From positions 992,001 to 1,056,000 of the forward strand of contig NZ_CP029562.1 in assembly GCF_004136315.1 (NCBI RefSeq): a DNA stretch of 64,000 bases. Reading direction: 5' to 3'. The notes under the pieces were generated by a model, which did not search any database, had not been told where the DNA came from, and worked only from the letters and a program-made list of their open reading frames with translations. The first letter of the stretch is position 1; every line of letters begins with the position of its first letter. The DNA comes from Mesorhizobium sp. Pch-S. GTDB taxonomy: Bacteria; Pseudomonadota; Alphaproteobacteria; Rhizobiales; Rhizobiaceae. This document shows, piece by piece, positions 30,049 to 41,082 of this stretch. The translations under genes were made by a program, and so were the position numbers.

Positions 30049-30498
30049 ATGTTTTCTCTTCGCCGTGGTCGACCCGATGATCTGCCTACTATCTACCGGC
30101 TGGAGCGATTGTACATTGAGACAATGGAGCCACTTCAGCTGCAGAAATGGCTGTCCGCTCTTGAGCGGCATTTACAACAATGGGTGGAGGATCTTCCCCG
30201 GACAATTACGGTAGAACAACTAGATCAACCTCTCGGCTATTTGTTCTGGGAACGAGAAGACGACACAGCGATACTCGCTTCCGTCAACGTTGACCCTGGC
30301 TACAGACGGAGGGGAATAGCGACTACCCTCCTTGTCAGGTTTGAACATGAAGCAGCGGCGGCTGGGTGCCTTGATTTGGAGTTGAGTTGCTTGCCTCAAA
30401 ATCCTGCTCGCCGCTTATATGAGTCCTTAGGATACATTTATGATCGGGAGGAAACGCCCTATGTGGTTCTGCGCAAGAAAGTCCTTGCGCCAAAATAA
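30049..30498 (+). CDS. GNAT family N-acetyltransferase
   Basis: 149 residues from the ATG at 30049, which has a GGGGT stretch at a usable distance; an in-frame ATG at 30016 adds 11 residues. The acetyl-CoA binding motif A is clear (LASVNVDPGYRRRGIATTLL), followed by motif B (LELSCLPQNPARRLYESLGY). The substrate is unknown. The base composition is lower in GC than the flanks, as is the next gene, hinting at transfer. After its stop, 30499-30694 holds no gene I can support. Confidence 0.85.
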   Translation: MFSLRRGRPDDLPTIYRLERLYIETMEPLQLQKWLSALERHLQQWVEDLPRTITVEQLDQPLGYLFWEREDDTAILASVNVDPGYRRRGIATTLLVRFEHEAAAAGCLDLELSCLPQNPARRLYESLGYIYDREETPYVVLRKKVLAPK

Positions 30499-30694
30499 GG
30501 ATCATCAACCACGATTATCTCCGTCTACACGATATGGCGGGCCATATTGACAACAACTGATAGAATAGACGCGAACCTCACGTAGTTTACGGCGTTGGTA
30601 GCGAAAGCCCGTTTCTCGACCATCCTGCGTCATCCGCGCCAGATGGCGATCGACGTCAGGCGCGTGGCACGACGACAGCAATCCGAGCCAGTCG

Positions 30695-31213
30695 TCAGTT
30701 GAATTGAAGGATGCGATTGACTTCGGGATTTGGATTCACTGCGGCGCGGATGCGAGCAGCCACATTCGGCGCCAAGGTCTTCAAATAGTTTGGATCCAGC
30801 AAGTAAGCCCGAATGGCCTCAGCCATCAGCTCTGCCCGCGCATCGGCACCGTAGCAGTCCTGCTGTTCGGGTCCGAAGTCCCCAATTTCGGGCCCGTCGC
30901 CCGGATCGACATTGCCATCAACCCGTCTTGCTGCTTTCAGCTGGGGATTCTGCAAATCGTTGTAAACGTAACGAAGCTCATCTTCGAGACCGTCTTGATT
31001 GATCGCCGAGATGGTTTCGTTGGAGTCGTTTAGAGTGGGCTGACCAGCCTTGATATCCAAGAGGTGGCCCAGCATGTGGCACAGTATATGATGGGCCGAC
31101 GCCTCATCAAACTCATGCAGATGAGGGAGTGCTCGGCGACAGGGACAGCGAGCGAAAAGTTGCTTGTTCTTGGCGAAGAAGAACTGGACCTCGAAGTCTT
31201 CGAAGATCGACAT
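30695..31213 (-). CDS. Zincin-like protein with degenerate metal-binding motif
   Basis: The 172-residue product contains HHILCHMLGHLLD at about residues 41-53. This looks like the HExxH-containing helix of a zinc metallopeptidase (HELGHLLD) with the catalytic Glu replaced by Met. The C-terminal part (ELMAEAIRAYLLDPNYLKTL, APNVAARIRAAVNPNPEV) resembles the end of metallopeptidase-like domains in large polyvalent or toxin proteins, where Glu in an EFFAEAFRAY-type helix is the third ligand. It may be an inactive derivative or a truncated remnant. Family resemblance is from memory only. Confidence 0.5.
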   Translation of the reverse strand: MSIFEDFEVQFFFAKNKQLFARCPCRRALPHLHEFDEASAHHILCHMLGHLLDIKAGQPTLNDSNETISAINQDGLEDELRYVYNDLQNPQLKAARRVDGNVDPGDGPEIGDFGPEQQDCYGADARAELMAEAIRAYLLDPNYLKTLAPNVAARIRAAVNPNPEVNRILQFN

Positions 31214-31268
31214 GCTTTCCCCAAACAGCGTCCGCTCGACCGATCACTAACGCATTAGCGGCATCCCC

Positions 31269-32825
31269 TCACTCCCACTCGATCGTGCCCGGCGGCTTGC
31301 TGGTGACGTCGTAGACGACACGGTTGATGCCGCGCACCTCGTTGATGATGCGGGTGGCGGCGCGGCCGAGGAATTCCATGTCGTAGTGGTAGAAATCGGC
31401 GGTCATGCCGTCCACCGAGGTGACGGCGCGCAGGGCGCAGACGAATTCATAGGTTCGGCCATCGCCCATGACGCCCACCGTCTGCACCGGCAGCAGCACC
31501 GCAAAAGCCTGCCAGATGGCGTCGTAGAGGCCGGCCTTGCGGATCTCGTCGAGATAGATGGCATCGGCCTCGCGCAGGATCTCCAGCTTCTCTCGCGAGA
31601 TGCCGCCCGGGCAGCGGATGGCAAGGCCCGGTCCCGGGAAGGGATGGCGGCCGATGAAGCTGTCGGGCAGGCCGAGCTCGCGGCCAAGCACACGCACCTC
31701 GTCCTTGAACAGTTCGCGCAGCGGCTCGACGAGCTGCATGTTCATGCGCTCGGGCAGGCCACCGACATTGTGGTGCGACTTGATGGTCGATGAGGTGGCG
31801 CCGGTAAAGGACACGCTCTCGATGACGTCGGGATAAAGCGTTCCCTGTGCCAGGAATTCGGCGCCGCCGAGTTTCTTGGCCTCTTCCTCGAACACCTCGA
31901 TGAACAGGCGGCCGATGGTCTTGCGTTTCTTTTCCGGATCGCTCTCGCCTTCCAGCGCGGAGATGAAACGGTCCGAGGCATCGACCAGGATCAGCGGCAG
32001 GTTATAGTGCTCGCGGAACATGGTGACGACGTCCGCCGCCTCATTCTTGCGCATCAGGCCGTGGTCGACCAGGATACAGGTGAGCTGGTCGCCGACCGCC
32101 TCATGGATCAGCAGCGCGGCGACGGAGGAATCGACACCGCCCGAAAGCGCGCAGATGACCTTGCCCTTGCCGACCTGCTTGCGGATCGCCTCGACGGCGT
32201 GCTCGCGATAGGCCTTCATGGTCCAGTCGCCCTCGATGCCGGCGATCCTGTGCACGAAATTGCGCAGGAGCTTGGCGCCGTCGGGCGTATGCACGACTTC
32301 CGGATGGAACTGCACGGCATAGAACTTGCGCTCTTCGTCGGCGATCGCCGCGAACGGTGCGCCGGTCGAGGTGCCGACGACCTTGAAGCCTGGCGGAATG
32401 GCAGTGACGCGGTCGCCGTGGCTCATCCACACCTGATGGCGGGTGCCCTTTGCCCAGACGTCATCGAAGAGCGCGCAATCCTGCTCGACGTCGAGGAAGG
32501 CGCGGCCGAATTCGCGGTGATGGCCGCTCTCGACCTTGCCGCCAAGCTGGGCGCACATGGTCTGTTCGCCATAGCAGATGCCGAGCACCGGGATGCCTGC
32601 CGTGAAGACGGCGTCAGGGGCACGCGGGCTGCCGATGTCGACGGTGGAATGCGGGCTGCCCGAGAGGATGACCGCCTTGGGATTGATCCGCCGGAAGGCT
32701 TCGTCGGCCGACTGGAACGGCACGATTTCGCAATAGACGCCGGCTTCACGCAAGCGCCTGGCGATCAGCTGCGTGACCTGGCTGCCGAAGTCGATGATGA
32801 GAACTGTCTGGGGATGTGTCGTCAT
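31269..32825 (-). CDS. guaA: GMP synthase (glutamine-hydrolysing)
   Basis: The 518-residue protein has a class I glutamine amidotransferase domain with Cys84 in GICYGEQ and the His174/Glu176 pair in VQFHPEVV. The ATP-pyrophosphatase domain has the PP-loop SGGVDSS at about 228-234, and the dimerisation domain ends with the typical [11 protein letters not shown]. It converts XMP to GMP with ATP and glutamine. It starts at an ATG at 32825. It is followed on the same strand by the lower-GC zincin-like gene, which is unrelated. Confidence 0.97.
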   Translation of the reverse strand: MTTHPQTVLIIDFGSQVTQLIARRLREAGVYCEIVPFQSADEAFRRINPKAVILSGSPHSTVDIGSPRAPDAVFTAGIPVLGICYGEQTMCAQLGGKVESGHHREFGRAFLDVEQDCALFDDVWAKGTRHQVWMSHGDRVTAIPPGFKVVGTSTGAPFAAIADEERKFYAVQFHPEVVHTPDGAKLLRNFVHRIAGIEGDWTMKAYREHAVEAIRKQVGKGKVICALSGGVDSSVAALLIHEAVGDQLTCILVDHGLMRKNEAADVVTMFREHYNLPLILVDASDRFISALEGESDPEKKRKTIGRLFIEVFEEEAKKLGGAEFLAQGTLYPDVIESVSFTGATSSTIKSHHNVGGLPERMNMQLVEPLRELFKDEVRVLGRELGLPDSFIGRHPFPGPGLAIRCPGGISREKLEILREADAIYLDEIRKAGLYDAIWQAFAVLLPVQTVGVMGDGRTYEFVCALRAVTSVDGMTADFYHYDMEFLGRAATRIINEVRGINRVVYDVTSKPPGTIEWE

Positions 32826-32882
32826 GGCGAGCCTTTAGAGAAAGAACCGATTCGACGCAATGGGCTCGCCCCGGAAGGATTG

Positions 32883-33539
32883 TCACGGTGTCAATGTCAA
32901 GCTGCCTGCGGCAAGTGATGCAGCGAGCAGACCGACGGCGGCAGCCAGCTTTTCGTCGATGACGTGGAGATATTCGGTCCAGTCGCCGACATGCTTGAGT
33001 TCCGCCGCACCGTCGGAGATGCCACGCAGCGCAATCAGGGGCACGGAGAACAGCTGGCAGGCGCGCAGCACCGCGAAAGTCTCCATGTCGACCATGTCCT
33101 CGGCGACGGCATCATAGGCCGCACCCGACACGATGTTAGCGCCGGTGGAGAGCGACGCGCCTTCGATGCCGGCGATGCGATGGCCGAGCGGCAAGGTCGC
33201 CGGCAGGTCGAGAAAGGGCGTGACGCCTTTTTCGAAGCCGAGCGCGGAAGCGTCCATGTCACGGTATGAGACCGACGTCGCCTGATAGATGCCGGTCTGC
33301 TCGAGACGGCGCGACCCGGCTGAACCAAGCGAAACGATCAGATCGGGCAATCGGCCGGCGGCCTGGAGGCGCGCGAACTCGGCCCCGAGCCGCACTCCGG
33401 CCTCGACCGGACCGACACCAGTCATCAAAGGCTTGAACAGGCGCTTGAGGTGCGGACCATATTCGGCGTCCGCCGCCATGACGAACAGGACCTTGCGGCC
33501 GGCAAGATCGACAAGCAGGTCTGCGGAACTGGGGCTCAT
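32883..33539 (-). CDS. 5'-methylthioadenosine/S-adenosylhomocysteine nucleosidase-like protein
   Basis: 218 residues from the ATG at 33539; an in-frame GTG at 33560 adds 7. It has the purine nucleoside phosphorylase fold: FVMAADAEYGPHLKRLF near the N-terminus with the acidic residue of MTA nucleosidases, the TGVGPVEAG loop, and the substrate-binding VDMETFAVLRAC followed by LRGISDGA with the catalytic Asp. It probably removes adenine from MTA or SAH and so recycles by-products of methylation. It sits just upstream of guaA on the same strand, with a gap of 57 bases. Confidence 0.85.
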   Translation of the reverse strand: MSPSSADLLVDLAGRKVLFVMAADAEYGPHLKRLFKPLMTGVGPVEAGVRLGAEFARLQAAGRLPDLIVSLGSAGSRRLEQTGIYQATSVSYRDMDASALGFEKGVTPFLDLPATLPLGHRIAGIEGASLSTGANIVSGAAYDAVAEDMVDMETFAVLRACQLFSVPLIALRGISDGAAELKHVGDWTEYLHVIDEKLAAAVGLLAASLAAGSLTLTP

Positions 33540-33633
33540 CGACTTCGATACCTTGGGCACTACAGGGTGGTTAGGGCCTGCGTAACGTCTCGCCGTGTCA
33601 GTTACGCGACGAGCGACTTCGCGGACCGGCTGC

Positions 33634-34092
33634 TCACCCCTCGATGCCTTCGCGTCCGGTCACCGTCATCATGGTGCCGGTCATGGTGGCGATCAGCTTG
33701 GCTTCGCCGTCGGCGGCGAAGGCATAGGCCTGTCCGTCGGCGACGATGATGGTGCGGCCGGGTTTGGTGACCGAGCCCCGGAACAAGAAGCGTTCGCCCT
33801 TGCCCGGCGCCAGGAGGTTCACCTTGAACTCGATGGTCAGCACGCCGGAGTTTTCCGGCATCAGCGAATAAGCGGCGTAACCACAGGCGGAATCCAGTGC
33901 CGTGGAAATCACGCCGGCATGCAGGAAACCATGCTGCTGGGTCAGCGCCGTCGAATACGGCATCTCGATCTCGATGATACCCGGCGTGACCAGCGTCAGT
34001 TCGGCGCCGATCGTGGCCATGGCCTGCTGGCGCGAGAACGAGGTCCTGACGCGCTCCTCGTAATTCGGGGCCGGTACGATCTTGGCTGCCAT
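33634..34092 (-). CDS. PaaI-family thioesterase (hotdog fold)
   Basis: 152 residues from the ATG at 34092, which has a GGGGG stretch before it; an upstream ATG at 34134 is possible. The hotdog signature is visible: QQHGFLHAGVISTALDSACG forms the central helix, with IEFKVNLLAPGKGERFLFRG and GRTIIVADGQAYAF strands. These enzymes cleave acyl-CoA thioesters. The substrate is not clear, but PaaI-type enzymes often remove stalled aryl-CoA or acyl-CoA intermediates. It lies between the nucleosidase and rsmB genes, all on the minus strand. Confidence 0.88.
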   Translation of the reverse strand: MAAKIVPAPNYEERVRTSFSRQQAMATIGAELTLVTPGIIEIEMPYSTALTQQHGFLHAGVISTALDSACGYAAYSLMPENSGVLTIEFKVNLLAPGKGERFLFRGSVTKPGRTIIVADGQAYAFAADGEAKLIATMTGTMMTVTGREGIEG

Positions 34093-34236
34093 GGCGTTTG
34101 CCCCCAAGCTGTCAGCGGATTGCCGTCCGCTCATTGCCCAAAAGCCTGAAACCTTCCGGGATTGTGCTCTAGCCGGCTTACAGCAGAGCCGGCAGGCAGG
34201 CAATGCCCATGCTGCATTGCAGCATGGGCCAGGGCG

Positions 34237-35526
34237 TCATGCAACCTTGCGCAGGGCGCAGAAATAGAAACCGTCGGTGCCGCTCAACGCCGGCGACAGC
34301 GAGATGCCGAATTGCGAGCCGATGCGGGCTTCAGCGTCGTGGCCCGGGAACCGCGCCTGCCACAATGCGGCATGGTCGACGGGTGCAAAGCCTTTGTGGC
34401 GCGCCAGGAAAGCCGAAACCTGCTCGCCGTTCTCGTCCGGAAAGACCGAACAGGTGATGTAGACCAGCAGGCCACCGGTTTTTACAAAACCCTTGGCCAC
34501 ATCGAGGATGGCAGACTGTTCGGCCTTGCGCGCATCGAGCTGGCGGTTGGTCAGCCGCCATTTGGCGTCGGGCCGGCGCCGCCATGTGCCGGAGCCGGTG
34601 CAGGGGGCATCGACCAGCACGATGTCCATGTGACCGGCCAGAGGCGCCAGTTCCTGTTCGCGCGCGACGACCTGGATGTTGCGGTTTTCCGAGCGGCGCA
34701 TGCGGTCGAAGATCGGCGCCAGACGCTGCTTTTCGGCGTCATGCGCAAACACCTGCCCCTTGTTCTGCATTGCAGCCGACAGCGCCAGCGATTTGCCACC
34801 GGCGCCGGCGCAGTAGTCGAGCACCTGCATGCCTGGCTTGGCGTCGGCGAGTTCCGCGGCAATCTGCGAACCCTCGTCCTGCACCTCGAACCAGCCCTTC
34901 TGGAAAGCCGGTTCGGCCTGGACATTCGGATGGCGGCCGTCGCCGGCGATCGGCGCGATGCGGATACCCTGGGTGGCGAGATGCGAAGGCTCGGCGCCCG
35001 TCTCGGTGAGTTCCGCCAACACCTTGGCACGATCGGCCTGCAAGGTGTTGGTGCGCAGGTCGAGTGGCGGACGGGCAGCAAGAGCGGCCCCTTCTTCCAC
35101 CCATGCCCCGTCGAAAGCTTCCTTCAACAGCGGTACGCACCAGTCGGGGCAGTCGGCACGCACCTCTTCGGGGGCGTCTGCGAGCTTGCGCCCGGCGACG
35201 GTTGCCAGTTCGGCCTCGCTCAGCAAGGGTGGCGCGAACTTGTCGCCTTCGAGCGCGGCGTTCAGCGACTGCGCCGTCTGCCCCCATTCCAGCAGGAGCG
35301 CGCCGAACCCGACGGCGCGCGGCGTCTCGTCATCGAAAAGCCAGCCGGCACTGCGTCTGCGGCGCAGCGCATCATAGACGATATTGCCGATGGCTGCGCG
35401 ATCGCCGCCGCCGGCAAAACGGTGCGACAGTCCCCAGTCGCGCAAGGCATCCGCCGCAGGGCGATGCCGACGGTTGATGTCTTCCAAAACTTCGATGGCC
35501 GCCGCCAGCCTTCCGCCCAGTCGCAT
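34237..35526 (-). CDS. rsmB: RsmB-like 16S rRNA cytosine-C5 methyltransferase
   Basis: 429 residues from the ATG at 35526 (an in-frame start at 35574 is less likely). The N-terminal NusB-like helical domain (RFAGGGDRAAIGNIVYDALR) precedes a Rossmann methyltransferase domain with SAM motif I (VLDYCAGAGGKSLALSA), motif IV DAPCTGSGT and motif VI YITCSVFP, both with the conserved Cys residues of m5C RNA methyltransferases. It should modify 16S rRNA, most likely C967, though paralogues of the Rsm/Nol1 family exist and the target base is inferred. Confidence 0.88.
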   Translation of the reverse strand: MRLGGRLAAAIEVLEDINRRHRPAADALRDWGLSHRFAGGGDRAAIGNIVYDALRRRRSAGWLFDDETPRAVGFGALLLEWGQTAQSLNAALEGDKFAPPLLSEAELATVAGRKLADAPEEVRADCPDWCVPLLKEAFDGAWVEEGAALAARPPLDLRTNTLQADRAKVLAELTETGAEPSHLATQGIRIAPIAGDGRHPNVQAEPAFQKGWFEVQDEGSQIAAELADAKPGMQVLDYCAGAGGKSLALSAAMQNKGQVFAHDAEKQRLAPIFDRMRRSENRNIQVVAREQELAPLAGHMDIVLVDAPCTGSGTWRRRPDAKWRLTNRQLDARKAEQSAILDVAKGFVKTGGLLVYITCSVFPDENGEQVSAFLARHKGFAPVDHAALWQARFPGHDAEARIGSQFGISLSPALSGTDGFYFCALRKVA

Positions 35527-35704
35527 TCGTCTCGCCGCAAAGGATTGATTTCGTCCCTGCTGTAATGGGCGCAACCCGAATGCACAAGCTGTTGAACTGG
35601 CGTAATATCCACTGCTTTAAAACGGTTCGGCTTAAGCATACGCTCCCTCGTGCGATTCGCGGCTCTTGCCAGAGCCTGGCAGAGCCCTTTCGAGGAGAGG
35701 GACT

Positions 35705-36382
35705 ATGAAATCTTATCTGGCTGAAGTTCTGGGTACATTTCTGTTGGTGTTCATCGGCACTGCCTCGGTGGTGACCGGAGGGTTCGGCGGCGCCCTGCCT
35801 CTGGGCCAAGAAGGCATTGGCCTTGCTTTCGGTATCGGCCTCATCGCCGCTGCCTACGCGATCGGGCCGATTTCCGGCGCGCATCTCAACCCGGCGGTGA
35901 CGCTGGGCGTCTTCCTGGCCGGTCGCTTGCCGGCCAAGGACGTGATCCCTTACTGGATCGCACAGATCATCGGCGCCATCATCGCTTCGCTGGCGCTGTG
36001 GGTCATCGTTTCGGGACAGACCGGCGGCCATACCGGCGGCTTCGGCGCCAATGGCTGGGACGAAACGAAATGGGGCGTCAGCTCCGCCTTCCTCTGGGAG
36101 CTGATCGGCACCTTCACATTCGTGACGGTCATCCTCGGCGTCACCAGCGGCAAGCACACGACAGCCTTTGCCGGCCTCGTCATCGGCCTGACGCTGGCCG
36201 GTCTGCACTTCGCCATCATTCCGGTGACCGGAACCTCGCTCAACCCGGCGCGTTCGATCGGCCCGGCGCTGTTCAGCGGCAGCGCGGCGATCAGCCAGCT
36301 CTGGCTGTTCATCGTGGCGCCGCTGATCGGCGGCGCCATCGCCGGCATCGTCGCCAAGACCGGCGTGTTCGAGAAGGACTGA
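35705..36382 (+). CDS. aqpZ: Aquaporin Z
   Basis: 225 residues from the ATG at 35705, preceded by GAGGAGAGGG. Both NPA boxes are present (SGAHLNPAVTLGVF and GTSLNPARSIGPAL) with six membrane helices. The selectivity-filter context (narrow Arg after the second NPA, HF in LAGLHFAIIPVTG) fits a water channel rather than a glycerol facilitator. It ends at a bidirectional terminator shared with katG and is divergent from rsmB. Confidence 0.95.
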   Translation: MKSYLAEVLGTFLLVFIGTASVVTGGFGGALPLGQEGIGLAFGIGLIAAAYAIGPISGAHLNPAVTLGVFLAGRLPAKDVIPYWIAQIIGAIIASLALWVIVSGQTGGHTGGFGANGWDETKWGVSSAFLWELIGTFTFVTVILGVTSGKHTTAFAGLVIGLTLAGLHFAIIPVTGTSLNPARSIGPALFSGSAAISQLWLFIVAPLIGGAIAGIVAKTGVFEKD

Positions 36383-36440
36383 GCAACACCCAAGCAAGGC
36401 GCTTAACCAGGCGCCTTGCCGATCTTCAGACAATAAAAAA

Positions 36441-36464
36441 CAGGCGCGGATCGCTCCGCGCCTG
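36441..36464. terminator. Bidirectional intrinsic terminator between aqpZ and katG
   Basis: CAGGCGCGGA pairs perfectly with TCCGCGCCTG around a TCGC loop. An A-run lies before it and TTTTGTTTT after it, so it can end transcription from both convergent genes. Confidence 0.9.
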
Positions 36465-36488
36465 TTTTGTTTTCAGACAAACTCGAAC

Positions 36489-38693
<2,205 letters not shown>

Positions 38694-38824
38694 TCAAACG
38701 ATGCCAAATCCCATACACCCTACCGGGCACACAGCGGACTTTGGTCTGGAGAGAGGCTGATAATGGCTGCCTCCCTCGTGAATGGGTGGGTTGCCGAAGA
38801 GCTGCCCGAGGGGCGCCCGCCGAA

Positions 38825-38927
38825 TAGAGCATTTTGTAGTCAAGTGGAATCACTTGGCGTTACAAAATGCGGCGAAAACAAAAACTTAGAGCGTTTCCGC
38901 GTTTCCGTGAAAAACGGAAACGCTCTA
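38825..38927 (+). repeat. Two-palindrome intergenic repeat, copy B
   Basis: A second copy of the 103-bp element lies between the divergent katG and oxyR genes. Unlike the other copies it does not abut a stop codon; its right end reads CTCTAA. It therefore sits in the shared promoter region of the peroxide-stress pair, between katG (start 38672) and oxyR (start 39005). The remainder of that 332-base gap shows no further gene. Confidence 0.9.
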
Positions 38928-39004
38928 ATGGAACGGCGGCAGCCTAAAAGCTCCATTCTATAAAAGCAAATTGCCTTTTCTGTTTTTTTCGATAGTTTTT
39001 TCTT

Positions 39005-39916
39005 ATGATAAAACTGACACTGCGGCAGATGCAGTATTTCGAGACGCTGGTGCAGACGCTGCATTTCGGCAGGGCGGCAGCACTGTGCGGCATCAGCCAG
39101 CCGGCGCTTTCCGCGCAGATCGCCGACATGGAGGAAAAGCTCGGCAGCAAGCTGTTCGACCGCTCCGGCCGCAACGCCATCCTGACGCCGGAAGCCGCGA
39201 CACTGCTGCCGCTGATCACGCGGGCGCTGGCGGCGGCGCGCGACGTCGAAGAGGCCGCCCTGGCGGGACGCAAGGCACTGGAAGGTCGCTTCCGGCTCGG
39301 CATCATCCCGACGGTGGCGCCTTATCTGCTGCCTTCGATCCTGCCGGAGCTGCGGCAGCGCTATCCCGAGCTGCGGCTCGAACTGCGCGAGGCGGTGACC
39401 GATACGCTAGCCGAGGAGGCAGCACTCGGCAGCCTCGACGCCTTCATCGCGGCACTGCCGCTCGACCAGCCGGGACTGACGGCGGAAGCCCTGTTCGAAG
39501 ACCGCTTCTTCCTGGCGGTGCCGCGCGCGGAGCCCGACCTGGTGGCACCGCCGGTGCCGCCGGAAAGCCCGGTTCTGGAAAGACTGATGCTGCTGGAAGA
39601 GGGCCATTGCCTGCGTGAACAGGCGCTGCAGCTGTGTGGCAGCGTGCGCCCGACCGCCATGGCGAATTATGGCGCGACCAGCCTGACCACGCTGCTGCAG
39701 ATGGTCGGACATGGCTTCGGCGTGACCCTGGTGCCGGAGATGGCCGTGGCGCCCACGGCAGCGCTGCCTGACCTGCGCGTCGTGCCTTTCGCCGAGCCGA
39801 TGCCTTCTCGCACCGTGGCGCTGGCCTGGCGCCGCAATGGCCATCGCCAGGCAGAATGCAAGGCACTGGCCCAGGTGTTGAAAGGCGTGCGGACCGATGC
39901 CGCGCACGCCCACTAG
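39005..39916 (+). CDS. oxyR: Hydrogen peroxide-inducible regulator OxyR
   Basis: The 303-residue LysR-type protein has the usual N-terminal helix-turn-helix (FETLVQTLHFGRAAALCGIS, QPALSAQIADMEEKLGSKLF). The effector domain carries Cys202 and Cys211 in LEEGHCLREQALQLC. This context and 9-residue spacing match the redox pair Cys199/Cys208 of E. coli OxyR. It is divergent from katG, its classical target. The stop codon TAG is the first triplet of repeat copy C. Confidence 0.92.
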   Translation: MIKLTLRQMQYFETLVQTLHFGRAAALCGISQPALSAQIADMEEKLGSKLFDRSGRNAILTPEAATLLPLITRALAAARDVEEAALAGRKALEGRFRLGIIPTVAPYLLPSILPELRQRYPELRLELREAVTDTLAEEAALGSLDAFIAALPLDQPGLTAEALFEDRFFLAVPRAEPDLVAPPVPPESPVLERLMLLEEGHCLREQALQLCGSVRPTAMANYGATSLTTLLQMVGHGFGVTLVPEMAVAPTAALPDLRVVPFAEPMPSRTVALAWRRNGHRQAECKALAQVLKGVRTDAAHAH

Positions 39917-40017
39917 AGCGTTTCCGTTTTTCACGGAAACGCGGAAACGCTCTAAGTTTTTGTTTTCGCTGCATTTTTGCAGCGCCAAGTAATTCCACTT
40001 GGCTACAAAATGCTCTA
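39914..40017 (+). repeat. Two-palindrome intergenic repeat, copy C
   Basis: An inverted copy of the 103-bp element. Its palindrome-2 end starts with the TAG stop codon of oxyR (39914-39916), followed by the AGAGCGTTTCCG hairpin and AAGTTTTTGTTTT, a terminator-like order. Its far end is 4 bases from the stop codon of the convergent ornithine cyclodeaminase gene (40022-40024). Confidence 0.9.
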
Positions 40018-40021
40018 GGAT

Positions 40022-41080
40022 TTAGGCAGGAAGCCCCTCTTTGGCCCCTGCCCTGAGCAGCATGCCGAAGAGGTCACGCGGTTCGTCGGGATCGGCGAGC
40101 AGGTCGAGTTCCTCATAGAGGCCGGTCGCCTGCAGCTGGTCACGCACATAACGCAGCGCCGAGAAATCCTCGGTGGCGAAGCCGACCGAATCGAACAGCG
40201 TGATCTGCTTGGCGCTGGTGCGGCCGGCAGCCTTGCCCGCCATCACCTGCCAAAGCTCGATCACCGGATGATCGGCATCCAGCTGCTGGATCTCGCCCTC
40301 GATGCGCGTCTGCGGCGGGAACTCCACGAAGATGTCAGAGCGCAGCAGGATGTCGCGATGCAGTTCGGTCTTGCCGGGGCAATCGCCGCCGACCGCGTTG
40401 ATGTGCACGCCCGAGCCAACCATGTTGTCGGTCAGGATCGTCGCATACTGCTTGTCGGCCGTCACCGTGGTGATGACCTCGGCGCCCTCCACCGCCTCCT
40501 GGCCGGAGGCGCAGATGGTGATGTCGAAGCCCATACCGGCGAGGTTCCTGGCACAGCGCTTCGAGGCCGACGGATCGATGTCGTAGAGCCGCAGCCGGTC
40601 GATGCCGGTGATCGCCTTGAAGGCGATGGCCTGGAACTCCGACTGCGCGCCATTGCCGATGATGGTCATGGTGCGGGCACCCTTCGGCGCCAGGTATTTG
40701 GCAACCAGCGCCGAGGTGGCGGCGGTGCGCAGTGCCGTCAGGATGGTCATCTCGGTCAGCAGCATCGGGTAGCCCGAGCCGACATCGGCCAGAACACCGA
40801 AGGCGGTCACCGTCTGCAGGCCCTCGCGCGTGTTCTTCGGATGGCCGTTGACATATTTGAAGCCGTAGAGGCGGCCGTCGCTGGTCGGCATCAGCTCGAT
40901 GACGCCGTCATGGCTGTGCGAGGCGACGCGCGGTGTCTTGTCGAACAGCTCCCAGCGGCGGAAGTCCTCTTCGATATAGGCTGCCAGTTCGGTCAGGAAG
41001 CGCTCGACGCCGATGGCCAGCACCAGCTTCATCATGGAATCCACGCTCACGAACGGAACGATGTTCAGTTTGGCCTGCAT
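40022..41080 (-). CDS. Ornithine cyclodeaminase
   Basis: The 352-residue protein belongs to the ornithine cyclodeaminase/mu-crystallin family. The Rossmann motif appears as TIIGNGAQSEFQA, with the substrate Arg and Lys region in GFKYVNGHPKN and the catalytic Asp in VNAVGGDCPGK-like context (INAVGGDCPGKTEL). The enzyme turns L-ornithine into L-proline and ammonia using NAD+. It lies 2 bases after the arginase gene on the same strand, so arginine goes to ornithine and then to proline in one operon. Confidence 0.93.
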   Translation of the reverse strand: MQAKLNIVPFVSVDSMMKLVLAIGVERFLTELAAYIEEDFRRWELFDKTPRVASHSHDGVIELMPTSDGRLYGFKYVNGHPKNTREGLQTVTAFGVLADVGSGYPMLLTEMTILTALRTAATSALVAKYLAPKGARTMTIIGNGAQSEFQAIAFKAITGIDRLRLYDIDPSASKRCARNLAGMGFDITICASGQEAVEGAEVITTVTADKQYATILTDNMVGSGVHINAVGGDCPGKTELHRDILLRSDIFVEFPPQTRIEGEIQQLDADHPVIELWQVMAGKAAGRTSAKQITLFDSVGFATEDFSALRYVRDQLQATGLYEELDLLADPDEPRDLFGMLLRAGAKEGLPA

Positions 41081-41082
41081 GA

